Shown: one piece after another, positions 1-8,240 of the stretch
Numbering within the stretch: position 1 is the first letter of the stretch
Layout: every line of letters begins with the position of its first letter
Assembly (NCBI GenBank): GCA_965206615.1
Contig: CBDBKI010000005.1
Span: 1,860,001-1,924,000 of the forward strand
DNA from: VXNE01 sp965206615
Lineage (GTDB): Bacteria; Pseudomonadota; Gammaproteobacteria; Pseudomonadales; Azotimanducaceae
Length of the DNA: 64,000 bases
Reading direction: 5' to 3'
The notes under the pieces: generated by a model
The model's database searches: none
Seen by the model: only the letters and a program-made list of their open reading frames with translations
Told to the model about the DNA's origin: nothing
Program-made: the position numbers and the translations under genes

Positions 1-1
1 C

Positions 2-724
2 AGCCCCTCGGGCATGACGCTGGCGGGCAAGCACAGCACCGGCGTGCTCTCCATCGGGTCGACGACGACCGCCGGTATCCAGGCGCTGCCGCTGCAGTGG
101 AGTTTCGCGGAGGAGTCGGCCGCGAAGAACGGCGGCACGGTGGACCGCGCGAACTGGCGGCTGGTCCTCTCCTGGCACATCGCGGAGTCTCGCGAGGAGG
201 CGCTTCGCCAGGCCGGCGCGGGCCTCCTGCATCACAGCAACGACTACCTGGTCGGCACGCTGGCCGCGGGGCAGGGCGCGATCTACAAGACGCCGGAAGA
301 GGCGGTGGAGGCCACGGCCTGGGGCGAGCACTCGGTCAATGTCGTCGGGACGCCCGATGACCTGGTGGCGCGTATCAGGGAGCTGCAGGAACTGACCGGC
401 GGTTTCGGCGCCGTCATCGGCTTCGTCCACGACTGGGCGAACCGGGAAGACATGCAGCGCAGCTATGATCTGATCGCGCGCTACGTGATCCCGGAGACGA
501 ACGGCATGCTCGAGGGGTACCGCGAGTCCAACCGCTTCGTCATCGACCATCGGGACGTGTGGAACCGGGCGGGCGCGGCGATCATGAGCAAGATCGGTGA
601 GAACAAGCGGGCGGCAGCGGCGATGCAGGAGGCGGACGAACGCAGACCGGCGTTCCTCGCGGACGTGTCGGCGACGATGGACAAGGACCAGGCAGAGGAA
701 GCCGCGGCGACGGGCGGTGACTGA
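2..724 (+). CDS. Luciferase-like monooxygenase, C-terminal part (cut by window edge)
   Basis: The frame is open from the first bases, so the protein begins outside the window; about 240 C-terminal residues are visible. The stretch GKHSTGVLSIGSTTT followed by a helical region with PEEAVE and VGTPDDLVARIREL resembles the C-terminal half of bacterial luciferase-like (FMN/F420) monooxygenases. In those enzymes the VGTPDEV-type motif precedes the last TIM-barrel strand. Reduced flavin would be the cofactor; the substrate cannot be told. The tail after about residue 190 is polar and Ala/Glu-rich. It points the same way as the importer genes that follow after a repeat-filled gap, so co-transcription is possible. 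Family assignment is fairly secure, the exact reaction is not. Confidence 0.75.
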   Translation, partial: SPSGMTLAGKHSTGVLSIGSTTTAGIQALPLQWSFAEESAAKNGGTVDRANWRLVLSWHIAESREEALRQAGAGLLHHSNDYLVGTLAAGQGAIYKTPEEAVEATAWGEHSVNVVGTPDDLVARIRELQELTGGFGAVIGFVHDWANREDMQRSYDLIARYVIPETNGMLEGYRESNRFVIDHRDVWNRAGAAIMSKIGENKRAAAAMQEADERRPAFLADVSATMDKDQAEEAAATGGD

Positions 725-818
725 CAAGGGAGCTGCCGTGCGTAGATCCGGCCGGTGGGCCGGCCCCCGGGAAGCAGGAGGCGATGGCCCTCGCGCAAAG
801 AGCCCTCGGCCGGGGAGC

Positions 819-934
819 GCGAGGGGCTTGCCCCTCGCACGAATGAGCAGCGCGAGGGGCTTGCCCCTCGCACGAATGAGCAGCGCGAGGGGCTTGCCCC
901 TCGCACGGGGGAGCGCGAGGGGCTTGCCCCTCGC
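819..934. repeat. Four copies of a 20-bp perfect hairpin
   Basis: The sequence GCGAGGGGCTTGCCCCTCGC occurs at 819-838, 852-871, 885-904 and 915-934. Each copy folds into an 8-bp perfect stem around a CTTG loop. Copies are 33, 33 and 30 bases apart, and the spacers of the first two are identical (ACGAATGAGCAGC). The array ends 9 bases before the YejB start codon. It could act as REP-type DNA, an mRNA stabiliser, an attenuator or a protein-binding array. It can also be read as a repetitive peptide in the plus frames, but no start, RBS or family supports that. Confidence 0.9.
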
Positions 935-942
935 ATAAGAAG

Positions 943-2040
943 ATGCTGCGCTACATCGCGAGGCGCCTGCTGCTGATCGTGCCGACGTTGATTGGCATCG
1001 TCACGGTCAATTTCTTCATCGTGCAGCTGGCGCCGGGCGGGCCCGTCGACCAGATGATCGCGCGTCTGACCGGCCAGGACATGGCGGCGACGGCGCGCAT
1101 CGCCGGCGCCACGGATGCCACGCCGCAGTTCTCGGACGCCGATCGGGCCATGCGCAGCCAATACGCCGGCGCCCGCGGGCTCGACCCCGAGCTGATCGCC
1201 GCCATCGAGAAGCAGTTCGGGTTCGACAAGCCGATCCACGAACGCTATTTCAAGATGGTCGGGGACTACGCGCGGCTCGACTTCGGGCAGAGCTACTACC
1301 AGGATCGTCCGGTGATCGAGCTGATCGCCGAACGCCTGCCGGTCTCGCTATCCCTCGGTTTCTGGTCGATGTTGCTCATCTACACCGTCTCGATTCCTCT
1401 CGGGGTGGCGAAGGCCGTGCGGGAGGGAACCCGCTTCGATGCGTGGACGAGCGGCATCATCTTCGTCGGCTACGCAATGCCGAGCTTCCTGTTCGCGGTC
1501 TTCCTGATCGTCCTGTTCGCCGGGGGCTCGTATGTCGACTGGTTCCCGTTGAAAGGCCTCGTATCGGCGAACTTCGACGATCTGTCGCCCCTCGGCCAGG
1601 TCGCGGACTACTTCTGGCACCTGGCGCTGCCGGTGACGGCGCTCACCATCGGCGGCTTCGCGACGCTGACGATGCTGACCAAGAACTCGTTTCTCGAGGA
1701 GATCTCGAAACAGTTCGTGCTGACGGCTCGCGCCAAGGGACTGAACCCGAGACGGGTGCTGTACGGTCATGTGTTCCGCAACGCCATGCTCATCGTCGTG
1801 GCCGGCTTCCCGGCGGCGCTGGTCGGCATTCTCTTCACCAGCGCGCTCCTGATCGAAGTGATCTTCTCGCTGGACGGCCTGGGACTGCTGGGATTCGAGG
1901 CGATCCTGAAACGCGACTACCCGATCATGTTCGGGACGCTGTTCTGCTTCACGTTCCTCGGGCTCGCGCTCACGCTGGTGGGGGACATCGCCTACACGTT
2001 CGTGGATCCGCGCATCGACTTCGAGGCCAGGGAGGGCTGA
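943..2040 (+). CDS. yejB: Peptide-type ABC importer permease, YejB family
   Basis: A 365-residue inner-membrane permease starting MLRYIARRLLLIVPTLIGIV, which is the usual N-terminal helix of DppB/OppB/YejB proteins. The length matches YejB (about 364 aa). The insertion between helix 1 and the periplasmic FGFDKPIHERY segment is also YejB-like and longer than in OppB. The EAA loop lies around ARAKGLNPRRVLYGHVFRNA (residues about 263-282) and would contact the ATPase. YejABEF systems import oligopeptides and peptide antibiotics such as microcin C. The stop codon overlaps the start of the next permease (TGATG), so the three importer genes form one translationally coupled operon. No YejA-type binding protein is visible. 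Confidence 0.92.
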   Translation: MLRYIARRLLLIVPTLIGIVTVNFFIVQLAPGGPVDQMIARLTGQDMAATARIAGATDATPQFSDADRAMRSQYAGARGLDPELIAAIEKQFGFDKPIHERYFKMVGDYARLDFGQSYYQDRPVIELIAERLPVSLSLGFWSMLLIYTVSIPLGVAKAVREGTRFDAWTSGIIFVGYAMPSFLFAVFLIVLFAGGSYVDWFPLKGLVSANFDDLSPLGQVADYFWHLALPVTALTIGGFATLTMLTKNSFLEEISKQFVLTARAKGLNPRRVLYGHVFRNAMLIVVAGFPAALVGILFTSALLIEVIFSLDGLGLLGFEAILKRDYPIMFGTLFCFTFLGLALTLVGDIAYTFVDPRIDFEAREG

Positions 2041-3149
2041 TGGCCGCGGTGACGGAAGCAGCGCGGGTCCGCGGCCGCGCGGCCACAGACGGCTTCGTGG
2101 TGGTCGTGGCGCCGGGGCGCCTCTCGGCATCGCCGCTCATGCGCCGCCGCTGGCGGAACTTCAAGACGAACAAGCGGGGTTATCTGAGCCTGTGGATCGT
2201 GAGTGTCCTGGTGGCGGCCAGCATGGTCGCGGAGTTGATCGCGAACGACACGCCACTGCTCCTGCGTTACGAGGGCTCCTTCTACTACCCGGTGCTGTTC
2301 AACTATCCCGAGACAGAGTTCGGCGGCGTGTTCGAGACGGAAGCCGAATACCGCGAACCGCCGGTGCAGGAGCTGATCGAGGCGGGCGACGGCTGGATGG
2401 TCTGGCCGATCATTCCGTTCAGCTACGACACCATCGATCTGTACACGGCGGGCGCGGTGCCGGAGCCGCCGTCGTCGCGTCACTGGCTCGGCACGGACGA
2501 CGTCGGGCGCGACGTGGCCGCGCGCATCATCTACGGGTTCCGTCTGTCGGTACTGTTCGGCCTCGCGCTGACGTTGTTCAGTTCGGTGATCGGCATCGCC
2601 GTGGGCGCGATCCAGGGCTACTTCGGTGGCCTGGTGGACCTTTTCGGGCAGCGACTCGTGGAGATATGGGCAGGGTTGCCGGCGTTGTTTCTCATCATCA
2701 TCCTCTCAAGCCTGGTGGAACCCAATCCGATCGCGCTGCTCGTGCTGCTGCTCGCGTTCACCTGGATGGCGCTCGTCGCGGTGGTGCGAGCGGAGTTCCT
2801 GCGCACGCGCAACTACGACTACGTGCGCTCGGCGAAGGCGCTCGGCGAATCGGACTTCACCATCATGACGAAGCACGTGCTGCCGAACGCGATGGTCGCG
2901 ACGCTCACTTACCTGCCGTTCGTGCTGAACGGATCCATCACCACGCTGACGTCGCTGGACTTCCTCGGCTTCGGCCTGCCGGCGGGATCGCCTTCGCTCG
3001 GCGAATTGCTCGCCCAGGGCAAGGCCAACATCCAGGCGCCCTGGCTTGGACTGTCCGGTTTCTTCGCGCTGGCAACGATGCTGACGCTATTCGTGTTCGT
3101 GGGCGAGGGCGTGCGCGATGCGTTCGACCCGAGGCGATCGGCGACATGA
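2040..3149 (+). CDS. yejE: Peptide-type ABC importer permease, YejE family
   Basis: The second permease, 369 residues from the ATG that overlaps the yejB stop. A cytoplasmic N-terminus with SPLMRRRWRNFKTNKRG precedes the first membrane helix, as in YejE/DppC proteins. A long periplasmic loop with tyrosines (FNYPETEFGGVFETEAEY) is followed by HWLGTDDVGRDVAARIIYG, the hallmark of the DppC/OppC branch. The EAA motif is near YVRSAKALGESDFTIMTKHV. It should pair with YejB to form the channel. A shorter start at the MRRRWRN methionine is possible but less likely, because the 2040 start is coupled to the upstream stop. The end overlaps the ATPase gene by four bases (ATGA). Confidence 0.92.
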   Translation: MAAVTEAARVRGRAATDGFVVVVAPGRLSASPLMRRRWRNFKTNKRGYLSLWIVSVLVAASMVAELIANDTPLLLRYEGSFYYPVLFNYPETEFGGVFETEAEYREPPVQELIEAGDGWMVWPIIPFSYDTIDLYTAGAVPEPPSSRHWLGTDDVGRDVAARIIYGFRLSVLFGLALTLFSSVIGIAVGAIQGYFGGLVDLFGQRLVEIWAGLPALFLIIILSSLVEPNPIALLVLLLAFTWMALVAVVRAEFLRTRNYDYVRSAKALGESDFTIMTKHVLPNAMVATLTYLPFVLNGSITTLTSLDFLGFGLPAGSPSLGELLAQGKANIQAPWLGLSGFFALATMLTLFVFVGEGVRDAFDPRRSAT

Positions 3150-4747
3150 GCGGCGTCGTCCTCGAGATCCGGGACCTCGCGGTCGCATTCCGTGGCGAGG
3201 AAGTGGTGCGGGGTGTCGATTTCGATGTGGGCCGGGGCGAGACCGTCGCCCTGGTCGGGGAGTCCGGCTCGGGCAAATCGGTGACCGCGCTCTCCGTGAT
3301 GCAGTTGCTGCCGTATCCCCAGGCCAGCCATCCGCGCGGCTCCATCCGGGTCGACGGCCACGAGGTGGTGGGCGCGTCGGACGACGCGATGCTGAAGATC
3401 CGCGGCGACCGGGTCGGCATGGTCTTCCAGGAGCCGATGACGTCGCTCAATCCCCTGCACCACATCGAGAAGCAGGTCGCGGAGATCCTGTTCGTGCATC
3501 GGGCGATGGGCAAACGTGAGGCGCGCGAGCGTACCCTCGAACTGCTCGATCTGGTTGGCCTGCAGCGGGCGCGCGAGCGGTTGCGGGCGTACCCACACGA
3601 GCTCTCGGGCGGGCAGCGGCAGCGCGTGATGATCGCGATGGCGCTCGCCAACGAACCGGACCTCCTCATCGCCGACGAACCCACCACGGCCCTCGACGTG
3701 ACCGTGCAGGCGCAGATCCTCGCGCTGCTCAAGGACCTCAAGCAGAAGCTCGACATGGCACTGCTCCTCATCACCCACGATCTCGGCATCGTGCGCAAGA
3801 TGGCGGACCGCGTCTGCGTCATGACCGACGGGCAGATCGTCGAGCAGGGACCGGCCGCGCGGATCTTCGGCGCGCCGGGCCACGCCTATACGCGCCGGCT
3901 GCTCGCGGCCGAGCCGCAGGGCGAACCGGCGCAGGGCGATCCCGATGCGCCCGTGGTGATGCGCGCGGAACACCTCGGCGTACGCTTCAACCTCGCCAAG
4001 GGGCTCTTTGCCCGGCGGCGTACCCTCAAGGCGGTGGACGACGTGTCGGTGACCATCCGCGAGGGGCATACCGTGGGGATCGTGGGGGAGTCGGGCTCCG
4101 GCAAGACGACGCTCGCGCTCGCCATGCTGCGGCTCATTGCGAGCGAGGGAGAGATCCGCCTCGGCGAGCTGGCGCTGCATACGCTGAAGGGGAAAGCCCT
4201 CAGACCCCTGCGCAGCGATATGCAGATCGTCTTCCAGGATCCGTACGGAAGCCTGTCGCCGCGGCAGTCGATCAGCCAGATCGTGGGCGCGGGTCTGCGG
4301 GTCCATCGCCCGGAACTGACGGTGTCGGAGCGGCGTGAACGCGCGGCTGCCGCGCTCGCGGAAGTGGGTCTCGACGCGAACATGCTCGACCGTTACCCGC
4401 ATGAGTTCTCCGGGGGTCAGCGACAGCGGGTCGCCATCGCACGCGCCATCGTGCTGCGCCCGCGGCTGGTGATGCTCGACGAGCCGACCTCGTCGCTCGA
4501 CATGTCCGTGCAGGCGCAGATCGTCGACCTGCTGCGCGACCTGCAGGCCCGTCACGGCCTCGCCTACCTCTTCATCAGCCACGACCTGAAGGTCGTGCGG
4601 GCCCTCGCCGGCGAACTGATCGTCATGAAGGATGGGGCGATCGTGGAGCAGGGGCCGGCAGAGAGAGTCTTCACGGCGCCCGAAACGGCGTACACCAGGG
4701 CGCTGATGGCGGCAGCGTTCGACCTCGAGGCGGTGCCGGGCGGATAG
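3146..4747 (+). CDS. yejF: Duplicated ABC ATPase, YejF family
   Basis: A 533-residue protein with two complete nucleotide-binding domains in tandem, the layout of YejF (about 529 aa). Domain 1 has Walker A GESGSGKS, signature LSGGQRQR and Walker B LLIADEPTTALD. Domain 2 has Walker A GESGSGKT, signature FSGGQRQR and Walker B LVMLDEPTSSLD. The start ATG overlaps the yejE stop. It energises peptide uptake through YejB/YejE. All catalytic motifs are intact in both halves, so it should be active. The open frame extends far upstream on paper, but that part is only an antiphase reading of the permease genes. Confidence 0.94.
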   Translation: MSGVVLEIRDLAVAFRGEEVVRGVDFDVGRGETVALVGESGSGKSVTALSVMQLLPYPQASHPRGSIRVDGHEVVGASDDAMLKIRGDRVGMVFQEPMTSLNPLHHIEKQVAEILFVHRAMGKREARERTLELLDLVGLQRARERLRAYPHELSGGQRQRVMIAMALANEPDLLIADEPTTALDVTVQAQILALLKDLKQKLDMALLLITHDLGIVRKMADRVCVMTDGQIVEQGPAARIFGAPGHAYTRRLLAAEPQGEPAQGDPDAPVVMRAEHLGVRFNLAKGLFARRRTLKAVDDVSVTIREGHTVGIVGESGSGKTTLALAMLRLIASEGEIRLGELALHTLKGKALRPLRSDMQIVFQDPYGSLSPRQSISQIVGAGLRVHRPELTVSERRERAAAALAEVGLDANMLDRYPHEFSGGQRQRVAIARAIVLRPRLVMLDEPTSSLDMSVQAQIVDLLRDLQARHGLAYLFISHDLKVVRALAGELIVMKDGAIVEQGPAERVFTAPETAYTRALMAAAFDLEAVPGG

Positions 4748-4844
4748 GCGCCGGCACGGCTCCATGTGTGGAGTGCATTGTTGGGCAGATGCGTGGACAA
4801 TCGGGCGGGCTGAGGGGAAGGACCTGCCCGCGGAGGGCGTTGCG

Positions 4845-6101
4845 ATGCTCGAAGTGTTCACCGACTCTCCAGCCCTCGACGAGGCGATCGTCAACAGTCA
4901 GTTCTGGAGCGACGAGCGGTGGCTGCACGAGCAGTTCGCGTGGCTGCGCGCCCATGCGCCCGTGCGCAGGATGACCCCGGGGGGGTTCGACCCGTTCTGG
5001 TCGCTGACGCGCCACGCCGACATCAAGGCCGTGGAGGCGAACAATCGCCTGTTCATCAACGACCCCCGCCCCATCCTCGGGCCGAGGCTGTTCGACGCGG
5101 TCGTCCAGCAGATGTTCGGCCGCCGCCACCTCGTCCGCTCGCTTGTGCAGATGGACGATCCCGAACACGCGAGGTACCGCGCGCTCACGCAGCAGTGGTT
5201 CCGGGGCGAGAACCTGCACAGGTTGGCCGGGCGCATCGAGCAGCTGGCGGCGCAGTACGTGGACCGGCTGGGGGAACTCGGGGGTGAGTGCGACTTCTTC
5301 AAGGATGTCGCGGTCTGGTATCCGCTACGGGTGATCATGTCGATTCTCGGGGTGCCCGAGACCGACGAACCGCTGATGGTGAAGCTCACGCAGGAGCTGT
5401 TCGGTTCATCGGATCCCGACACGGCACGCTCCTTCGAGACTACGGCGCTGCCCGAGGTGGTGGCGGACTTCGAGGCGTACTTCTCGGCGCTGAGCCGGGA
5501 GCGACGTGCCCATCCGACGGACGATGTCGCGAGCATCATCGCCAACGCGCAGATTGACGGAGAGCGCATCCCGGAGCTGGAGTCCAACGGCTACTACATC
5601 ATCATCGCGACGGCCGGTCACGACACGACCAGCTCGGCGACCTCGGGCGGGTTGCTGGCGTTCATCGAGAATCCGGACGAACAGGCGCGATTCCGGGCGG
5701 AACCGGACGCCCACATGACGACGGCGCTGAACGAGATCATCCGCTGGGTTTCACCGGTGCGGCAGTTCACCCGCACTGCAACGGAGGATTGCACGGTGGG
5801 TGGAGTCGACATCGCCCAGGGAGAGTCGTGCGTCCTCTGGTACCCGTCGGCCAACCGGGACGAGGCGGCCTTCGACGAGCCGTTGGAGTTCCGCATCGAC
5901 CGGCCCATGAACCACCTGGCGTTCGGCTTCGGCGTGCACGTCTGCCTCGGCCAGCATTTGGCCCGCATGGAGATGGGCGCGTTCTACAAGGAGCTGTTCC
6001 GGCGCGTCGATCGCATCGAGCTGAACGGCGAACCGAAGTACTCGCAATCCGCCTTTGTCGGGGGACTGAAGAGCCTGCCGATCCGCTATCGCATGAAGTA
6101 G
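4845..6101 (+). CDS. Cytochrome P450, bacterial soluble class
   Basis: A 418-residue P450 without a membrane anchor. The I-helix is AGHDTTSS (residues about 257-264), the K-helix ExxR is E297-I-I-R300, and the haem loop is FGFGVHVCLGQHLARME with the cysteine ligand at about residue 367. I chose the ATG at 4845 because GGAGG (4832-4836) stands 8 bases before it; an upstream ATG at 4764 lacks such a site. The sequence resembles CYP enzymes that hydroxylate terpenoids, steroids or fatty acids, but the substrate is unknown. No ferredoxin or reductase lies beside it, so electrons must come from elsewhere in the genome. It follows yejF by 97 bases and may share its transcript. Confidence 0.93.
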   Translation: MLEVFTDSPALDEAIVNSQFWSDERWLHEQFAWLRAHAPVRRMTPGGFDPFWSLTRHADIKAVEANNRLFINDPRPILGPRLFDAVVQQMFGRRHLVRSLVQMDDPEHARYRALTQQWFRGENLHRLAGRIEQLAAQYVDRLGELGGECDFFKDVAVWYPLRVIMSILGVPETDEPLMVKLTQELFGSSDPDTARSFETTALPEVVADFEAYFSALSRERRAHPTDDVASIIANAQIDGERIPELESNGYYIIIATAGHDTTSSATSGGLLAFIENPDEQARFRAEPDAHMTTALNEIIRWVSPVRQFTRTATEDCTVGGVDIAQGESCVLWYPSANRDEAAFDEPLEFRIDRPMNHLAFGFGVHVCLGQHLARMEMGAFYKELFRRVDRIELNGEPKYSQSAFVGGLKSLPIRYRMK

Positions 6102-6231
6102 GGCGGCGCGCGAATGGCGTGGTCTCGTGGCGCGTCGCCGTCGGACGGAGGGCTGCAACGCGCGGGCGCGCCTGATCGAACCTCGGCCAATCGCTGGCTG
6201 CTGCGGAGGACGATGTCGTTGATGGCGAGGC

Positions 6232-6252
6232 ACATCTGCATTACATTTGCAT
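6232..6252 (+). promoter_or_regulatory. Tandem 10-bp direct repeat in an AT-rich toxin-antitoxin promoter
   Basis: ACATCTGCAT and ACATTTGCAT are repeated with a one-base spacer. They sit at the start of an AT-rich patch that runs to about 6270, unlike the GC-rich surroundings, and just upstream of the VapB-type antitoxin. AbrB-fold antitoxins autoregulate their own promoters, so this is a plausible promoter/operator. The role is inferred from position only. Confidence 0.4.
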
Positions 6253-6281
6253 AAATTTGTTTATTTCGTAAGGACGTGGGC

Positions 6282-6539
6282 GTGGATACGGCAAAGGTCA
6301 CGGCCAAGGGTCAAATCACCATCCCCAAGGCGGTCCGGGAGGCGTTGTCGGTCGGCCGCGGGGATGTGTTGGCCTTCCAGATCGATGACCGGATTGGCGT
6401 GAGGGTCTTCCCGGTCCGCAAGACACTGAAACCGCTCAGGGGATTCCTGGCTGATGCGGCGGACGCGGGGCAGCGCGAAGACGCCTGGGTGCGGGCGATG
6501 CTTCGTCGTCGGGCCGCGGCCAAACACGGACCGGGGTGA
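6282..6539 (+). CDS. vapB: AbrB/SpoVT-fold antitoxin, VapB type
   Basis: An 85-residue protein beginning with KVTAKGQITIPKAVREALSV, the classic swapped-hairpin AbrB DNA-binding motif. It is followed by GRGDVLAFQIDDRIGVRVFPV. The C-terminal region (about residues 45-85, ending RRRAAAKHGPG) would wrap around the toxin. I favour the GTG at 6282 because AAGG lies 8 bases upstream; the GTG at 6276 would be only 2 bases from that site. It overlaps the toxin gene by four bases (GTGA), a common arrangement for coupled toxin-antitoxin translation. It neutralises the toxin and probably represses the operon. Confidence 0.88.
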   Translation: MDTAKVTAKGQITIPKAVREALSVGRGDVLAFQIDDRIGVRVFPVRKTLKPLRGFLADAADAGQREDAWVRAMLRRRAAAKHGPG

Positions 6540-6937
6540 TTGCACTCGACACCAACGTGCTGTTGCGGTTGCTCCTGGACGACGACCCGCGCCAGGCGGG
6601 ACAGGCACAGCGGCTGGTTGGAAGGACGGTCGCGACGGGCGACCGCGTGCTGCTGCCGGACATCGTTCTCTGTGAGTTGGAGTGGGTCCTCGACTCCGGC
6701 TACGGCTTCTCCAGGACCAGGGTAGCCGAGACCTTGCGGCGGCTGCTGGACGCGGATGAGTTTGCGTTCATGAACCGGCCAGCGGTCGTGCGCGCCGTCG
6801 CCAGTTACGAAACCGGCGCGGCGGACTTCTCGGACTACCTCATTGGAGAGTCCGCCGCGGCTTGCGGAGCGCCGACGACGTTCACGTTCGACCGCGCGCT
6901 ACTGGTGCACCCCGCGTTCAGCAAGCCGGACTTGTAG
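6536..6937 (+). CDS. vapC: PIN-domain toxin, VapC type
   Basis: A 133-residue PIN-domain ribonuclease starting with GTG: MIALDTNVLLRLLLDDD carries the first catalytic aspartate. The second acidic residue is in LCELEWVLDSG, and the DFSDYLIGE and TFTFDRAL segments supply the remaining acidic residues. VapC toxins cleave tRNA or rRNA and are held inactive by the co-expressed antitoxin. All four acidic positions appear present, so the toxin looks functional. The TAG stop codon is the TAG of a dispersed stem-loop element that begins at 6934, so the repeat forms the very end of this gene. Confidence 0.9.
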   Translation: MIALDTNVLLRLLLDDDPRQAGQAQRLVGRTVATGDRVLLPDIVLCELEWVLDSGYGFSRTRVAETLRRLLDADEFAFMNRPAVVRAVASYETGAADFSDYLIGESAAACGAPTTFTFDRALLVHPAFSKPDL

Positions 6938-7013
6938 GGGACGGGCTTGTCCCGTCCCGTTCCCAGGGCTTGCACGGGCTGGACACGGGCGACGACAAGC
7001 GTCGCCCCTGTAC
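6934..7013. repeat. Dispersed stem-loop element, copy 1
   Basis: The element begins GTAGGGG and ends with a variant of CCCCTAC (CCCCTGTAC). The first hairpin is GGGACGGG-CTTGT-CCCGTCCC. The second is built from GGGCGAC/GTCGCCC around GACAAGC. The TAG of the left end is the stop codon of the VapC gene. Related copies lie at 24596, 27222, 37393 and 60689. Confidence 0.85.
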
Positions 7014-7319
7014 GACGGGACGCGATGACCGCCGGCCGGTCTACTGCGCGCCCGCTGTTATCAGAACCGCCGCGGTCGCGCTCCGGCGCCGGCGGCTTCA
7101 GACGTTGCTGGACGAGCGGGACGGATCGCCGCATCACGCGCGAGCCTTGGCGCAGCGGGCGCGGGTCCCTCCTTGCGATCGCCGCAGCACGGGCTCCAAT
7201 GTGCATCCCTTGCAGGTGAGCCGGTTTACAGGCTTGATCTTCGCCGCGCCAGCCCCAAGAATATGGGCCGCCCCGGCTCCGGGGCGGATACAAGGGATTT
7301 GCGAGAGGACTTTCGGAAC
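7014..7319. other. Gene-free stretch before the ABC operon
   Basis: About 300 bases between the repeat element and the ATPase start. I see no convincing protein: open frames here lack start sites and family features. The only clear structure is the hairpin at 7268-7287. Confidence 0.6.
7268..7287 (+). promoter_or_regulatory. 9-bp perfect hairpin in the leader of the ABC operon
   Basis: CCGCCCCGG-CT-CCGGGGCGG is a perfect inverted repeat, 32 bases upstream of the ATPase GTG. It has no T-run, so it is not a standard terminator. It could be a leader structure or a protein site; the function is unknown. Confidence 0.4.
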
Positions 7320-8240
7320 GTGATCGAAGCCGAGAATCTGACGCGCCGCTTCGGCGACAACGTCGCCGTGGACGCGGTGAGTTTCGAGATCGGGCACGGC
7401 GAGATCGTCGGCCTGCTCGGTCACAACGGGGCCGGCAAGACCACGGTCATGAAGATCCTGACCGGCTATCTCGAGCCGAGCGACGGCTCGGCATGCATTG
7501 ACGGACAGGACGTGACGGAACACCCGGCCGAGGTGCAGCACAAGATCGGGTATCTGCCCGAGAGCGTGCCGTTGTATCTCGACATGGAGATCCTGGACTA
7601 CCTCGAATTCGCGGCCACGGTGCGGGGCGTCCCGGAGGCGGAGCGTCCCGGGGCGATACGGCGAGCCGTGGAGGCGACCGGCCTCGCGGACCGGGCGCTC
7701 GACGTCATCGGCACGCTCTCGCGCGGCTATCGGCAGCGCGTAGGTGTGGCGCAGGCCATCGTGCACAGCCCGCGCATTCTCATCCTCGACGAACCGACCA
7801 GCGGCCTGGACCCGGGCCAGACCGAGGGTATGCGCAGTCTCATTCGTCGCCTGGCCGAGAACGCCACGGTCATCCTGTCGACGCACATCATGCAGGAGGT
7901 CGACGCGGTGTGCGATCGGGTGATGATCCTGCGCGCGGGCCGGCTGGCCCTGGACACCAGGCTGGCGGACCTGCAGCAGAGCCAGCGCCTGACGATCGGG
8001 ACCACGGCATCGCGGGACGCCGTACAGGCTGCCGTCGGCGACCGTGCGCGCGTGGCGGGGGGGACGTTCGATCGCGCAGCTTTCCTCTCGTTCGACGAGC
8101 CGCTGACGGACGCCATGTCGGCGGAGGTGGCCCGGTGCCTGGTCGAAGGCGGTGTCCCGTTCCACACGCTGCATCGAGAGCAGCGGGACCTCGAAGCGGT
8201 TTTCCGGGAAGTGAGCAGCGGGGGACGAGTCGATGTTTGA
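7320..8240 (+). CDS. ABC transporter ATPase, gliding-type (GldA-like)
   Basis: A 306-residue single ATPase domain: Walker A GHNGAGKT, signature LSRGYRQRVG, Walker B ILILDEPTSGLDP, and the switch histidine in STHIMQEV. The C-terminal 70 residues are a variable domain typical of ABC-2-type export ATPases. The GTG at 7320 has AGAGGA about 10 bases upstream; an ATG at 7263 is in frame but would add a non-conserved tail. The gene overlaps the fused permease by 8 bases and precedes DUF4340, the same order as GldA-GldFG-type loci. In Bacteroidetes that system supports gliding; elsewhere its cargo is unknown. Confidence 0.88.
   Translation: MIEAENLTRRFGDNVAVDAVSFEIGHGEIVGLLGHNGAGKTTVMKILTGYLEPSDGSACIDGQDVTEHPAEVQHKIGYLPESVPLYLDMEILDYLEFAATVRGVPEAERPGAIRRAVEATGLADRALDVIGTLSRGYRQRVGVAQAIVHSPRILILDEPTSGLDPGQTEGMRSLIRRLAENATVILSTHIMQEVDAVCDRVMILRAGRLALDTRLADLQQSQRLTIGTTASRDAVQAAVGDRARVAGGTFDRAAFLSFDEPLTDAMSAEVARCLVEGGVPFHTLHREQRDLEAVFREVSSGGRVDV

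Noticed and set aside
819..934. CRISPR-like array (repeat about 20 bp, spacing about 33)
   Set aside because: The spacers are only 10 to 13 bases and two are identical, and there are no cas genes.
755..976. A small plus-strand protein with REGLAPRTNEQ repeats
   Set aside because: The repeats are explained by the four DNA hairpins; similar peptides appear in other frames and there is no RBS.
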